DNA from: Pseudomonadota bacterium
GTDB lineage: Bacteria; Pseudomonadota; Gammaproteobacteria; Burkholderiales; Burkholderiaceae_C
Assembly (NCBI GenBank): GCA_023415035.1
Contig: JAEZLX010000214.1
Coordinates: 1-10,094, forward strand
DNA length: 10,094 nucleotides
Direction of reading: 5' to 3'
Of this stretch, positions 1-8,243 are shown piece after piece; position 1 is the stretch's first letter, and each line of letters opens with the position of its first letter. The notes under the pieces were generated by a model, which saw nothing but the letters and a program-made list of their open reading frames with translations, did not search any database and was not told the DNA's origin. Made by a program: the position numbers and the translations under genes.

Positions 1-992
1 CTGCAGCAGGCCGCGTGCCTTGGCGCCGGCCAGGAAGGCATCGTTCAGCCTCTCCTCGCGCAGCTGGAACGGTACATTCATGCGCGAGCGCACGGCCGGG
101 TCCACCTTGTTGACGTACAGACCCGACTGGTCGATGAAACCGTAGAGCAGATCCGCCTTGGCGATGTTGCGCTTCTCCATCGCGGCCACGCCTTGCAGCT
201 CATCCTCGCGCTGGCGCTTGAGCCACTGGAAAGTCAGGCCGGCCATGTAGATGGCGTAGGTGGGCGGCGTGTTGAACATCGACTGGTTGTCGGCCACCGT
301 CTTGTAGTCGAACGCGCTTGGGCAGACGGGCAGGGCGTGGCCCAGCAGATCCTCGCGGACGATGACCAGCGTGACACCCGCCGGGCCCACGTTCTTCTGG
401 GCGCCGCCGAAGGCCAGGGCCACGCGTGACCAGTCCACAGGTCGCGAGAGCACGTGAGACGAAAAGTCGATCACCAGCGGCGCGTCGCTGCCCAAGGCCT
501 TGAGGTCGGGCAGCTCGTGGAACTCCACGCCATGGATGGTTTCGTTGCTGCAGATGTGCACGTAGGCGGCATCGGCGCTCAACTGCCAGGAGGCAGGCGC
601 CGGCACCGTGGTGTAGCCCGAATCCTGCCCGCTGGCGGCGATGCGGGCCGTGGCGTAGCGCTGGGCTTCCTTGGCCGACTTCTGGCTCCAGCCGCCGGTC
701 ACGACAAAGTCCACCACGCCGCCGCGCGAAAGGTTCAGCGGCACGATGGCGTTTTCGGCAAGACCGCCGCCCTGCATGAACAGGATGCGGTACTCGGGTG
801 GCACGGCCAGCAGCTCGCGAAGGTCGGCCTCGGCCTGTTCGTAGATCGAGATGAACTCCTTGCCGCGGTGGCTCATCTCCATCACGCCCATGCCGCTGCC
901 ATGCCAGTCGGTCATCTCGGCGGCAGCCTGTTCGAGCACCTCCAGCGGCATTGCGGCCGGGCCGGCCGAGAAGTTGTAGGGGCGGCGCATCG

Positions 993-996
<4 letters not shown>
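1..996 (-). CDS. serC: Phosphoserine aminotransferase SerC, 3' end cut by window
   Basis: Pyridoxal-phosphate (PLP) enzyme of the cytoplasm that transaminates 3-phosphohydroxypyruvate with glutamate in serine synthesis, and the equivalent step in pyridoxine synthesis. Translated from 996 leftwards it opens with MTMRRPYNFSAGPA, the typical SerC start. Family landmarks follow: HRGKEF at 43-48, GGGLAENAIVPLNL at 76-89, W103, T153, D177 and GAQKNVGPAG around 198-207, with K201 as the PLP Schiff-base lysine. 332 codons are present; family members are about 360 residues, so roughly 30 are missing beyond position 1. The frame is open to the window edge. The ATG overlaps the gyrA stop as ATGA, so it is probably translated from the gyrA mRNA by coupling. 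A second ATG two codons on (990) is possible. Identity is secure from motifs and from the gyrA-serC order seen in many beta- and gammaproteobacteria. Confidence 0.96.
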
Positions 997-3635
<2,639 letters not shown>

Positions 3636-3933
3636 GTGTGTTCAGGACGCGCGCGGCAGTACCAGCGCGCCGCGAAAGGGTCACGATTGGGCAAGCGATC
3701 CATTCTAGTGGGTGGCGCAGGCCACCTCCCTGGAGCGGGTTTCGTCCCCTGTTGTTGCGATTCGGCAACGCGCTGTGTAGGACAGCACCGCATCGTCAGG
3801 TACGTGCCAGGGCACAAGGACCCCATTTCCGGGCTTGTGGCACAATGGTTTTCAGCGTTTAAGTGGTGGTCACTTCAAGCGCCATCCGAAAAGAGATTCA
3901 TCCGGCTCGCCCGAAGCAAACCAAGAGGAAACC
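3636..3933. promoter_or_regulatory. Divergent intergenic region between gyrA and the ompA-like gene
   Basis: This 298-base non-coding stretch must hold the promoters of both gyrA (leftwards) and the ompA-like gene (rightwards). No promoter is clear-cut. For the ompA-like gene a weak candidate is TTGTGG (3835-3840), then 17 bases, then TTTAAG (3858-3863). For gyrA the minus-strand hexamer TAGAAT (3707-3702) is a possible -10 without a convincing -35. Small inverted repeats occur: AAGTG/CACTT at 3861-3875, GTGCC/GGCAC near 3815, and GTTGC/GCAAC near 3754-3769. The first of these would form a small hairpin in the ompA leader. An ORF continuing upstream of the ompA start (from 3835) is an open-frame accident. 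Confidence 0.4.
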
Positions 3934-4575
3934 ATGAAGAAACTGAACAAAGTGGCAATGCTGTTCGCTACTGCAGCCCTCGCGACTGCCGCCGGCGCGC
4001 AGACGATCGACAACTGGCGCAACGGTACGTCCGAGCTGGTCTGGAAGAATGGCACCAACGAGCTGTGCTGGCGCGATGCCTTCTGGACGCCTGCCACGGC
4101 AGCTCAGGGTTGCGATGGTGCCATCGCTCCTGCCGCTCCGGCTCCCGCTCCTGCGCCTGTCGCCGCTCCGGCACCTGCCCCGGCTCCCGCCCCGGCTCCT
4201 GCTCCGGCTCCTGCTGCTGCCGCCAAGGTGACGTACGCCGCCGATGCCTTCTTCGACTTCGACAAGGCTGTGCTCAAGCCCGAAGGCAAGGCCAAGCTCG
4301 ATGACCTGGCCGGGAAGGTCAAGGGCATCAACCTGGAAGTCGTGATCGCCGTCGGCCACACCGACTCCACCGGTCCCGACTCCTACAACCAGAAGCTGTC
4401 GGTGCGCCGCGCCGAGGCCGTGAAGGCCTATCTGGTGAGCAAGGGCATCGAAAGCAATCGCATCTACACCGAAGGCAAGGGCGAAAGCCAGCCGGTGGCT
4501 GACAACAAGACCCGCGAAGGCCGTGCGAAGAACCGCCGCGTGGAAGTCGAAGTGGTCGGCACCCGCGCCCAGTAA
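3934..4575 (+). CDS. OmpA-family outer membrane/peptidoglycan-anchoring protein
   Basis: Predicted exported protein of 213 residues that would tie the outer membrane to peptidoglycan. A signal peptide fills about residues 1-22 (MKKLNK, hydrophobic core, probable cleavage after AGA). A short mature N-terminal region carries two near-repeats, WRNGTSELVW and WKNGTNELCW (28-46), and two cysteines, C45 and C60, that could form a disulfide. An Ala-Pro linker spans 65-97. The C-terminal OmpA-like domain (about 99-208) contains FFDFDKA, GHTDSTG at 141-147 and NQKLSVRRAEAVKAYL from 152, the motif whose Asp/Arg residues bind diaminopimelate in this family, and ends in KNRRVEVEV. There is no 8-stranded beta-barrel of classic OmpA length, so it is a short OmpA-C protein. 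ATG 3934 is preceded by a good Shine-Dalgarno sequence, AGAGGAA at 3924-3930. An intrinsic terminator follows 23 bases after the stop. Confidence 0.93.
   Translation: MKKLNKVAMLFATAALATAAGAQTIDNWRNGTSELVWKNGTNELCWRDAFWTPATAAQGCDGAIAPAAPAPAPAPVAAPAPAPAPAPAPAPAPAAAAKVTYAADAFFDFDKAVLKPEGKAKLDDLAGKVKGINLEVVIAVGHTDSTGPDSYNQKLSVRRAEAVKAYLVSKGIESNRIYTEGKGESQPVADNKTREGRAKNRRVEVEVVGTRAQ
4126..4224 (+). repeat. Ala-Pro codon repeat in the OmpA-like gene
   Basis: About 33 codons made almost only of GCN and CCN encode an alternating Ala-Pro linker, interrupted by one Val (residue 76) and ending in four Ala. Sub-units such as GCTCCGGCTCCT recur imperfectly. Such linkers are rigid, extended spacers between envelope domains. 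The repeat unit is six bases, so length changes would stay in frame. Confidence 0.8.
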
Positions 4576-4597
4576 TTCTCCCAGGAATTGCCTGATC

Positions 4598-4624
4598 AAA
4601 AACCGCGCTTTGGCGCGGTTTTTT
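4598..4624 (+). terminator. Intrinsic terminator of the ompA-like gene
   Basis: A perfect stem AACCGCGC (4601-4608) / GCGCGGTT (4613-4620) with loop TTTG is extended by AAA/TTT to 11 pairs and leads into a run of six T (4619-4624). It lies just after the ompA-like stop codon and ends only about 20 bases before the ubiG start. The A-rich left arm could also let it work for minus-strand transcripts, but none is expected here. Confidence 0.9.
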
Positions 4625-4629
4625 CATTT

Positions 4630-4635
4630 GATAAT
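4630..4635 (+). promoter_or_regulatory. Candidate -10 box for ubiG
   Basis: GATAAT matches the sigma-70 -10 consensus at five of six positions. It lies between the ompA terminator and the ubiG ATG, with eight bases between its last base and the start codon. Transcription would then begin at or within a few bases of the ATG. No good -35 is seen; the corresponding place is inside the terminator hairpin. Speculative. Confidence 0.3.
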
Positions 4636-4643
4636 CGGTGCAT

Positions 4644-5354
4644 ATGAACCCGAACGTGAATGCAGATCCGGCCGAGCTGGCCAAATTCTCCGAATTGGCC
4701 CACCGCTGGTGGGATCCCGTCAGCGAATTCCGGCCGTTGCACCAGATCAATCCACTGCGTCTGGGCTGGATCGACAGTCTGGTGCCGCTGGCGGGCCAAC
4801 GCGTGGTCGACATCGGCTGTGGCGGTGGCATCCTGGCCGATGCCATGGCTCGCAAGGGCGCCCAGGTGACGGGTGCCGATCTCTCCACCAAGGCCCTGCG
4901 CGTGGCCCAGCTGCATGCGCTGGAAGCCGGCACCCGTAACGTGGAATACCGCGAGGTCAGCGCCGAGGACCTCGCTGCTGAGCAACCGGCCTCATTCGAC
5001 GTGGTCACCTGCATGGAAATGCTGGAGCATGTGCCCAATCCGGCGTCGGTGGTGCGTGCCTGCCATGATCTGGTCAAGCCCGGTGGCTGGGTGTTCTTCT
5101 CCACCATCAACCGCAACCCCAAGTCGTTCCTGTTTGCCATCGTCGGGGCAGAGTACGTGCTCAAGCTCCTGCCCAAAGGCACCCATGAGTGGGCGCGGTT
5201 CATACGCCCGCACGAGCTGGCGGCGTACTGCCGTCAGGCCGGACTGGACCTGCAGGGCACGCGCGGCATGGAGTACAACCCGGTGACCGGCCGCTACTGG
5301 CTCAGCGACGACACCAGCGTCAACTACCTGTTGGGCACCCGGCGGCCGGCATGA
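4644..5354 (+). CDS. ubiG: Ubiquinone biosynthesis O-methyltransferase UbiG
   Basis: S-adenosylmethionine-dependent enzyme that carries out both O-methylation steps of ubiquinone synthesis (2-polyprenyl-6-hydroxyphenol and 3-demethylubiquinone). The product is 236 residues (E. coli 240). Recognisable parts are AKFSELAHRWWDP at 13-25, the UbiG hallmark, the SAM-binding motif I VVDIGCGGGILADAMA from 54, the acidic end of strand 2 in GADLS, DVVTCMEMLEHVPNP (motif II), and LVKPGGWVFFSTINRNPKSF (motif III and downstream). ATG 4644 is preferred over GTG 4638 because MNPNVNADPAELAKF fits the family start. No Shine-Dalgarno sequence precedes it; a GATAAT hexamer at 4630-4635 hints at a very short or absent leader. 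The stop overlaps the next start as ATGA, so the downstream phosphatase is co-translated. Confidence 0.97.
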   Translation: MNPNVNADPAELAKFSELAHRWWDPVSEFRPLHQINPLRLGWIDSLVPLAGQRVVDIGCGGGILADAMARKGAQVTGADLSTKALRVAQLHALEAGTRNVEYREVSAEDLAAEQPASFDVVTCMEMLEHVPNPASVVRACHDLVKPGGWVFFSTINRNPKSFLFAIVGAEYVLKLLPKGTHEWARFIRPHELAAYCRQAGLDLQGTRGMEYNPVTGRYWLSDDTSVNYLLGTRRPA

Positions 5355-6037
5355 GGGTGGCCAACTTGCTGCCGCGCGGGCGCATCCGCGCGGTGCTTTT
5401 CGATCTGGACGGCACGCTGGTGGACAGTGCGCCGGATCTGGCTGCGGCTGCCAACCGCATGCGCGAGCGCCGGGGGCTGCCCGCGCTGCCGTTCGACCTG
5501 TTCCGTCCGCACGCCAGCTCGGGCGCGCGCGGCATGCTGCGCATTGCGCTGGACGTCGACCCTTCCCATGAAGGGTACGAGCCCTTGCGCCTGGAGTTCC
5601 TGGATGAATACGAGAGTGGCCTGCTGAACTTGACGGTGCCGTTCGAGGGCGTGGACCGGATGCTCGCCGCGTTGGACGGGGCGAGTATGGCCTGGGGGAT
5701 CGTCACCAACAAGGCGGAGCGCTTCACCCACCCGCTGGTGGCTGGAACGCCCGTGCTGGCTGGCGCGCGGGCGGTGGTCGGTGGCGACACCACGCCCCAT
5801 GCCAAGCCCCACCCGGCACCGTTGCTCGAAGCCGCCCGCCGGCTGGGGATCGAGCCGGAGGCGTGCCTGTACGTGGGTGATGACGAACGGGACATCGTGG
5901 CCGGGCGTGCAGCCGGCATGCTCACCGTGGCGGCACGTTATGGGTATTTGGGGCAGGGGGTGTCCGTCGAGCAGTGGCAGGCCGATGCCTGCATCGATTT
6001 TCCCCTCGACCTCTTGAAATTGCTCGATATGCCTTAA
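5351..6037 (+). CDS. gph: HAD-IA phosphatase, Gph family; possibly MurNAc-6-phosphate phosphatase MupP
   Basis: Cytoplasmic haloacid-dehalogenase superfamily phosphatase of 228 residues. All four HAD motifs are visible: DLDGTLVDS near the start with the nucleophile Asp and the acid/base Asp; VTNK (motif II, preceded by WGI); the KPHP lysine (motif III); and GDDERDI (motif IV, Mg2+ binding). An alpha-helical cap sits between motifs I and II. By convention it would be annotated phosphoglycolate phosphatase (Gph). However, Pseudomonas mupP, which dephosphorylates N-acetylmuramic acid 6-phosphate in cell-wall recycling, also lies directly after ubiG. As I recall it, MupP has similar segments (SGAR, LRLEFL, GVVTNK, RF). 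That function is an inference from position and remembered similarity. The ATG at 5351 overlaps the ubiG stop (ATGA); an upstream in-frame GTG at 5189 lies inside ubiG and is rejected. The ssrA promoter lies in its last codons. Confidence 0.9.
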   Translation: MRVANLLPRGRIRAVLFDLDGTLVDSAPDLAAAANRMRERRGLPALPFDLFRPHASSGARGMLRIALDVDPSHEGYEPLRLEFLDEYESGLLNLTVPFEGVDRMLAALDGASMAWGIVTNKAERFTHPLVAGTPVLAGARAVVGGDTTPHAKPHPAPLLEAARRLGIEPEACLYVGDDERDIVAGRAAGMLTVAARYGYLGQGVSVEQWQADACIDFPLDLLKLLDMP

Positions 6038-6040
6038 ACT
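6014..6040 (+). promoter_or_regulatory. Candidate ssrA promoter inside the end of gph
   Basis: TTGAAA (6014-6019) and TAAACT (6035-6040) are separated by 15 bases. The second ends 11 bases before the mature tmRNA 5' end at 6052. The spacing is shorter than ideal, but both hexamers and the position suit a tmRNA promoter, and transcription would start only a few bases before the mature end. Confidence 0.45.
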
Positions 6041-6051
6041 GTCGCCGTACA

Positions 6052-6428
6052 GGGGCTGCACTGGTTTCGACGTGGGTTCGGACACGCAGCAGGGCATGTC
6101 GAGGTTCTGTCACCTCGTAAAACCGCAGAAAAAAAGTAACTGCAAACGACGAACGTTTCGCACTCGCCGCCTAATCCGGCGAGCCTTGCAACAGCAGGCC
6201 GATAGGCTGGGCAAGGGTGGCCGCAAGGCTGTCCAGGCTGCAAGGGAATTTTTATCGGCTGGTTTCGCGTCGGGTACCTTGGCGCGGAATGAGATCCAAG
6301 GGTGCTGGCTGTCTGTGTAGCGTGTCGCTGCGCGGCACGGACGGCGAGATCCAAAACAGACGACTACACATGTAGAACTGCGCGAAGAAGGCTTGCGGAC
6401 GGGGGTTCAAATCCCCCCAGCTCCACCA
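6052..6428 (+). ncRNA. ssrA: Transfer-messenger RNA (tmRNA, SsrA)
   Basis: tmRNA rescues ribosomes stalled on broken mRNA: charged with alanine it enters the A site with SmpB, then its short frame is translated as a degradation tag. The 5' end GGGGCTG (6052-6058) pairs with CAGCTCC (6418-6424) to form the acceptor stem, followed by A and an encoded CCA (6426-6428). The adjoining GCACTGGTTTCGACGTGGG and the T-arm GGGGGTTCAAATCCCCC are classic. The tag frame runs from GCA at 6142 to TAA at 6172-6174 and encodes ANDERFALAA. A 7-bp hairpin (6163-6169 with 6177-6183) encloses its stop codon, as expected of helix 5. Length 377 nt is normal for the one-piece form. The 3' end of ssrA is a frequent target for integrating elements, which fits the change to accessory genes downstream. 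Confidence 0.97.
6142..6174 (+). other. tmRNA tag reading frame (ANDERFALAA)
   Basis: Ten sense codons plus TAA within ssrA, starting at the resume codon GCA. The tag ends in LAA-type residues, ALAA, recognised by ClpXP/ClpAP. The ANDERFALAA form is one I associate with Comamonadaceae and near relatives, which supports the placement of the organism. Confidence 0.93.
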
Positions 6429-6434
6429 CTATCC

Positions 6435-6466
6435 AAAAAACCAACCGTTCTCGGTTGGTTTTTTTT
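6435..6466 (+). terminator. Intrinsic terminator of ssrA
   Basis: A stem CCAACCG (6441-6447) / CGGTTGG (6452-6458) with loop TTCT is extended by six A:T pairs (6435-6440 with 6459-6464) and runs into eight T (6459-6466). It begins seven bases after the mature tmRNA 3' end. It is a strong terminator and marks the last recognisable core feature before the accessory region. Confidence 0.92.
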
Positions 6467-6830
6467 CGCCCGTTTCCCCCAGTGTTGGCGCGGTTTCCGG
6501 GCATGGCCTCGCGAGCGCCACCCCTGCGAAGTCGCCGTTTTCGCCCCCACCGACGCCTCTCTGTTCTCCGTTTTCTCTGGTGGTCACGCGAGCGTTCTCG
6601 AGGCCACTTCCTTTGCTGGCGCGGGTTTAGAGGCGCTTGGTTGTGGTTGGCAACTCCTGTAGCGGTGGCGACCCAAGATGGACGACTTGTGGATCGCTAC
6701 GCAGTAGGCTGCTCCCGGCCACAGGCGGTCCTTGGCGCACTGCGAACACCTCAGCGTTCTTGCTCACGAAAAGAAGAAACCGTCACGCGCACCTGACGTT
6801 GCCCTATGTCTCATGCAAGGGCATACCCTA
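6467..6830. other. Gene-free stretch between ssrA and the TetR gene
   Basis: About 364 bases hold no gene that I can support on either strand. Short open frames exist (for example 6637-6831), but they look like chance: they lack recognisable motifs and have Arg/Ser/Thr-rich shadow-type composition. I see no tRNA, CRISPR or clear insertion-sequence end. The boundary between the core chromosome and imported DNA probably lies here or at the ssrA 3' end, but no direct repeat of the ssrA end is visible within the window. Confidence 0.6.
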
Positions 6831-6850
6831 AACATTACGTTCGTAATGTT
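6831..6850. promoter_or_regulatory. Palindromic operator, probably for the TetR-family repressor
   Basis: AACATTAC (6831-6838), GTTC, GTAATGTT (6843-6850) is a perfect inverted repeat with 8-bp arms and a 4-bp centre, 11 bases upstream of the TetR start. Its size and its overlap with the putative -10 box are typical of TetR-family autoregulatory operators. Bound repressor would block transcription of itself and of the co-transcribed SMR pump. The palindrome is seen directly; its role is inferred. Confidence 0.8.
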
Positions 6851-6855
6851 ATGAT
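6850..6855 (+). promoter_or_regulatory. -10 box of the TetR-SMR operon
   Basis: TATGAT matches the -10 consensus at five of six positions and shares its first base with the end of the operator. Only six bases lie between it and the ATG at 6862, so the transcript would start at or next to the start codon. No Shine-Dalgarno sequence precedes that ATG. No good -35 hexamer is apparent 16-18 bases upstream. Confidence 0.5.
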
Positions 6856-6861
6856 TATCCC

Positions 6862-7395
6862 ATGTCTCAAGGTGTCCATCGGCCGAAGCGGCCCGAACTC
6901 GTCAAGGCGCTCCTGCTCGACGCATGCGCGCAGCAACTTCTAAGCGGAGGCCCGCTTTCCATCGGTGTGGTCGCCGATATTGCCGGTGTCACCAAGGGCG
7001 CTGTTCAACACCACTTTCCGACACGTGAAGACCTGGTGCACGCCCTCTACGACCATTTGGCTGAGGAGTTTCAAGCGCAAGTTGCAGACGACGGTTCCGG
7101 CGCTTCGGCTGCGTGGCGGTATGCCCGAATAGCCCTTCAAGGTCCCTGCGCTGATTCGGCTAAGAGAGGCAAGGCTCTCCTTGCGGCATGCGTCTCTGAA
7201 CGGACAGTGAATTCGAAGTGGGTTGATTGGGTGCGCGGGGACCGCGTGCATGACGGAACCGACATAAACAAGCTACTGGCCCGTCTCGCCGCAGATGGAC
7301 TTTGGCTTTCTGAAGTTTTGGGCATCTATGACCTGTCCTCAGGGGAGCGCGAAGCACTCAAACGTTTGATTCATCAACTAGCCGAAGGAACTTGA
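6862..7395 (+). CDS. TetR/AcrR-family transcriptional repressor
   Basis: A 177-residue regulator, within the usual 180-220 range though short. The N-terminal DNA-binding domain covers about 11-60, with the helix-turn-helix in SIGVVADIAGVTKGAVQHHFPTREDL split as helix 2 (about 33-41) and recognition helix (44-50), then the conserved HF and LV. The remaining two thirds is the helical ligand/dimer domain, ending in RLAADGLWLSE and helices typical of TetR C-termini. It probably represses its own operon by binding the palindrome at 6831-6850 and is released by a cationic drug exported by the neighbouring pump; that ligand is inference. The start is chosen for the HTH spacing and because no upstream in-frame start fits. 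The stop TGA is directly followed by the SMR ATG (TGAATG). The gene looks less GC-rich than the core genes, consistent with transfer. Confidence 0.93.
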   Translation: MSQGVHRPKRPELVKALLLDACAQQLLSGGPLSIGVVADIAGVTKGAVQHHFPTREDLVHALYDHLAEEFQAQVADDGSGASAAWRYARIALQGPCADSAKRGKALLAACVSERTVNSKWVDWVRGDRVHDGTDINKLLARLAADGLWLSEVLGIYDLSSGEREALKRLIHQLAEGT

Positions 7396-7728
7396 ATGTC
7401 CCCCTATCTGCCCCTCTCTGTTGCCATCGTTGCAGAAGTCGTTGCCACCACTGCCATGAAGTCGTCAGACGGATTTACCCGGCTTTGGCCAAGCCTGATC
7501 GTCGTGGCCGGATACATGGTTGCGTTCTATTTCCTCTCGATGACCCTCAGGACATTGCCGACCGGCATCGCCTACGCAATTTGGGCAGGCGCGGGGATTG
7601 TGCTCATCACACTCGTGGGGTGGATCATTCACAAGCAGACCCTAGACCTCCCTGCACTTCTCGGCATGAGTTTGATCGTTAGCGGTGTGCTGGTCATCAA
7701 CATCTTTTCTAAGTCAGGCGCTCACTAA
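7396..7728 (+). CDS. Small multidrug resistance (SMR) efflux transporter, EmrE/Qac type
   Basis: Inner-membrane proton/drug antiporter of 110 residues, the same length as E. coli EmrE, expected to work as a dual-topology dimer exporting quaternary ammonium and other cationic compounds. Four hydrophobic helices are evident. The essential Glu is E14 in VAIVAEVVATTAMK. Other EmrE positions are kept: Y4, A10, GFTRLWPS at 26-33, Y40, Y60 and W63 in TGIAYAIWAGAGIVLI, and the helix 4 segment LIVSGVLVINIFSKS. The GFTRLWPS and AYAIW patterns favour the Qac/EmrE subtype over the guanidinium exporter (Gdx) subtype. The Shine-Dalgarno sequence GAAGGAA (7384-7390) lies inside the end of the TetR gene, five bases before the ATG, so the pair forms one operon under TetR control. 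The stop faces the stop of a minus-strand gene 35 bases away, with no terminator between. Confidence 0.95.
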   Translation: MSPYLPLSVAIVAEVVATTAMKSSDGFTRLWPSLIVVAGYMVAFYFLSMTLRTLPTGIAYAIWAGAGIVLITLVGWIIHKQTLDLPALLGMSLIVSGVLVINIFSKSGAH

Positions 7729-7763
7729 ATCGTCAAGGCCCGCTTTGGGTCGAGAGCGGCAAA

Positions 7764-8243
7764 TCAACCTCGGATGATATCGGCCAGTACGTGTGTCTGC
7801 GCGCCCCAGCTGTTGGGCCAGGGGCGGCGCATCACTTTTTCCAGCACGGCGTCGGGCGAACCCGCCAGCCGTTCCACGACCTCAGGGGCCAGGAGCGTCA
7901 GACGCATCACCCTGCGTACCTGCGTCACGTCCATGCCTTCGGCCTCGGCAATCTCGGCCACCGACGCCGCCCGCTGCTCGTCCAGCAGACGTTGCCAGTG
8001 GTGCGCCAGTCCGAGCGCCCGCATCAACGCGGTGTCCTGCGCTGACGACCTTGCTTCCCGCTCCCGGGTGGCCTCGGACAGGAATTCCTGCGGCGCGTCC
8101 AAGGGCGTGATGACCTGCTTCTTCAACCCCCGCTTTACCAGCGTCCAGGGCACAAAGGTTTCCAGTTGCACGCCGCCTGCCGGGCTCGGCAGTTGATAGG
8201 TGACCGGATCACCCTTGAACCGGCCCCGGTGCTTCTTGCTCAT
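7764..8243 (-). CDS. Hypothetical HTH-like protein, paralogue B of the recombinase-linked pair
   Basis: A 159-residue cytoplasmic protein, last of three coupled minus-strand genes. The N-terminus is basic (MSKKHRGRFKG). Residues 28-39 (LETFVPWTLVKR) match LDTFVPLTFRRR at 5-16 of its upstream neighbour. A helix-turn-helix-like segment spans about 94-119 (VAEIAEAEGMDVTQVRRVMR) and runs into TLLAPEVVERL. The C-terminal PWPNSWGAQTHVL corresponds to PLPVDWEAQRQIV of the neighbour, so the two are paralogues. Small proteins of this type, with (A)EG..., MRLTLLAP and a W-x-(A/E)-Q motif, accompany large serine recombinases in Proteobacteria as far as I recall, but their function is not known to me. 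Its ATG overlaps the preceding stop as ATGA. A DNA-binding accessory role in recombination, or a regulator, is inference. Confidence 0.85.
   Translation of the reverse strand: MSKKHRGRFKGDPVTYQLPSPAGGVQLETFVPWTLVKRGLKKQVITPLDAPQEFLSEATREREARSSAQDTALMRALGLAHHWQRLLDEQRAASVAEIAEAEGMDVTQVRRVMRLTLLAPEVVERLAGSPDAVLEKVMRRPWPNSWGAQTHVLADIIRG

Noticed and set aside
3836..3856. TGGCAC at 3838 as a sigma-54 promoter for the OmpA-like gene
   Set aside because: The required GC ten bases after the GG is missing (TT instead).
3835..3933. An N-terminal extension of the OmpA-like protein from 3835
   Set aside because: The ATG at 3934 has a strong Shine-Dalgarno sequence and starts a textbook signal peptide; the extension would bury it.
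4638..4643. GTG at 4638 as the ubiG start
   Set aside because: It adds only two residues, has no better ribosome-binding site, and the ATG at 4644 fits the family start.
6302..6796. An open frame starting inside ssrA and running into the spacer
   Set aside because: It begins within tmRNA structure, crosses the terminator and has no recognisable protein features.
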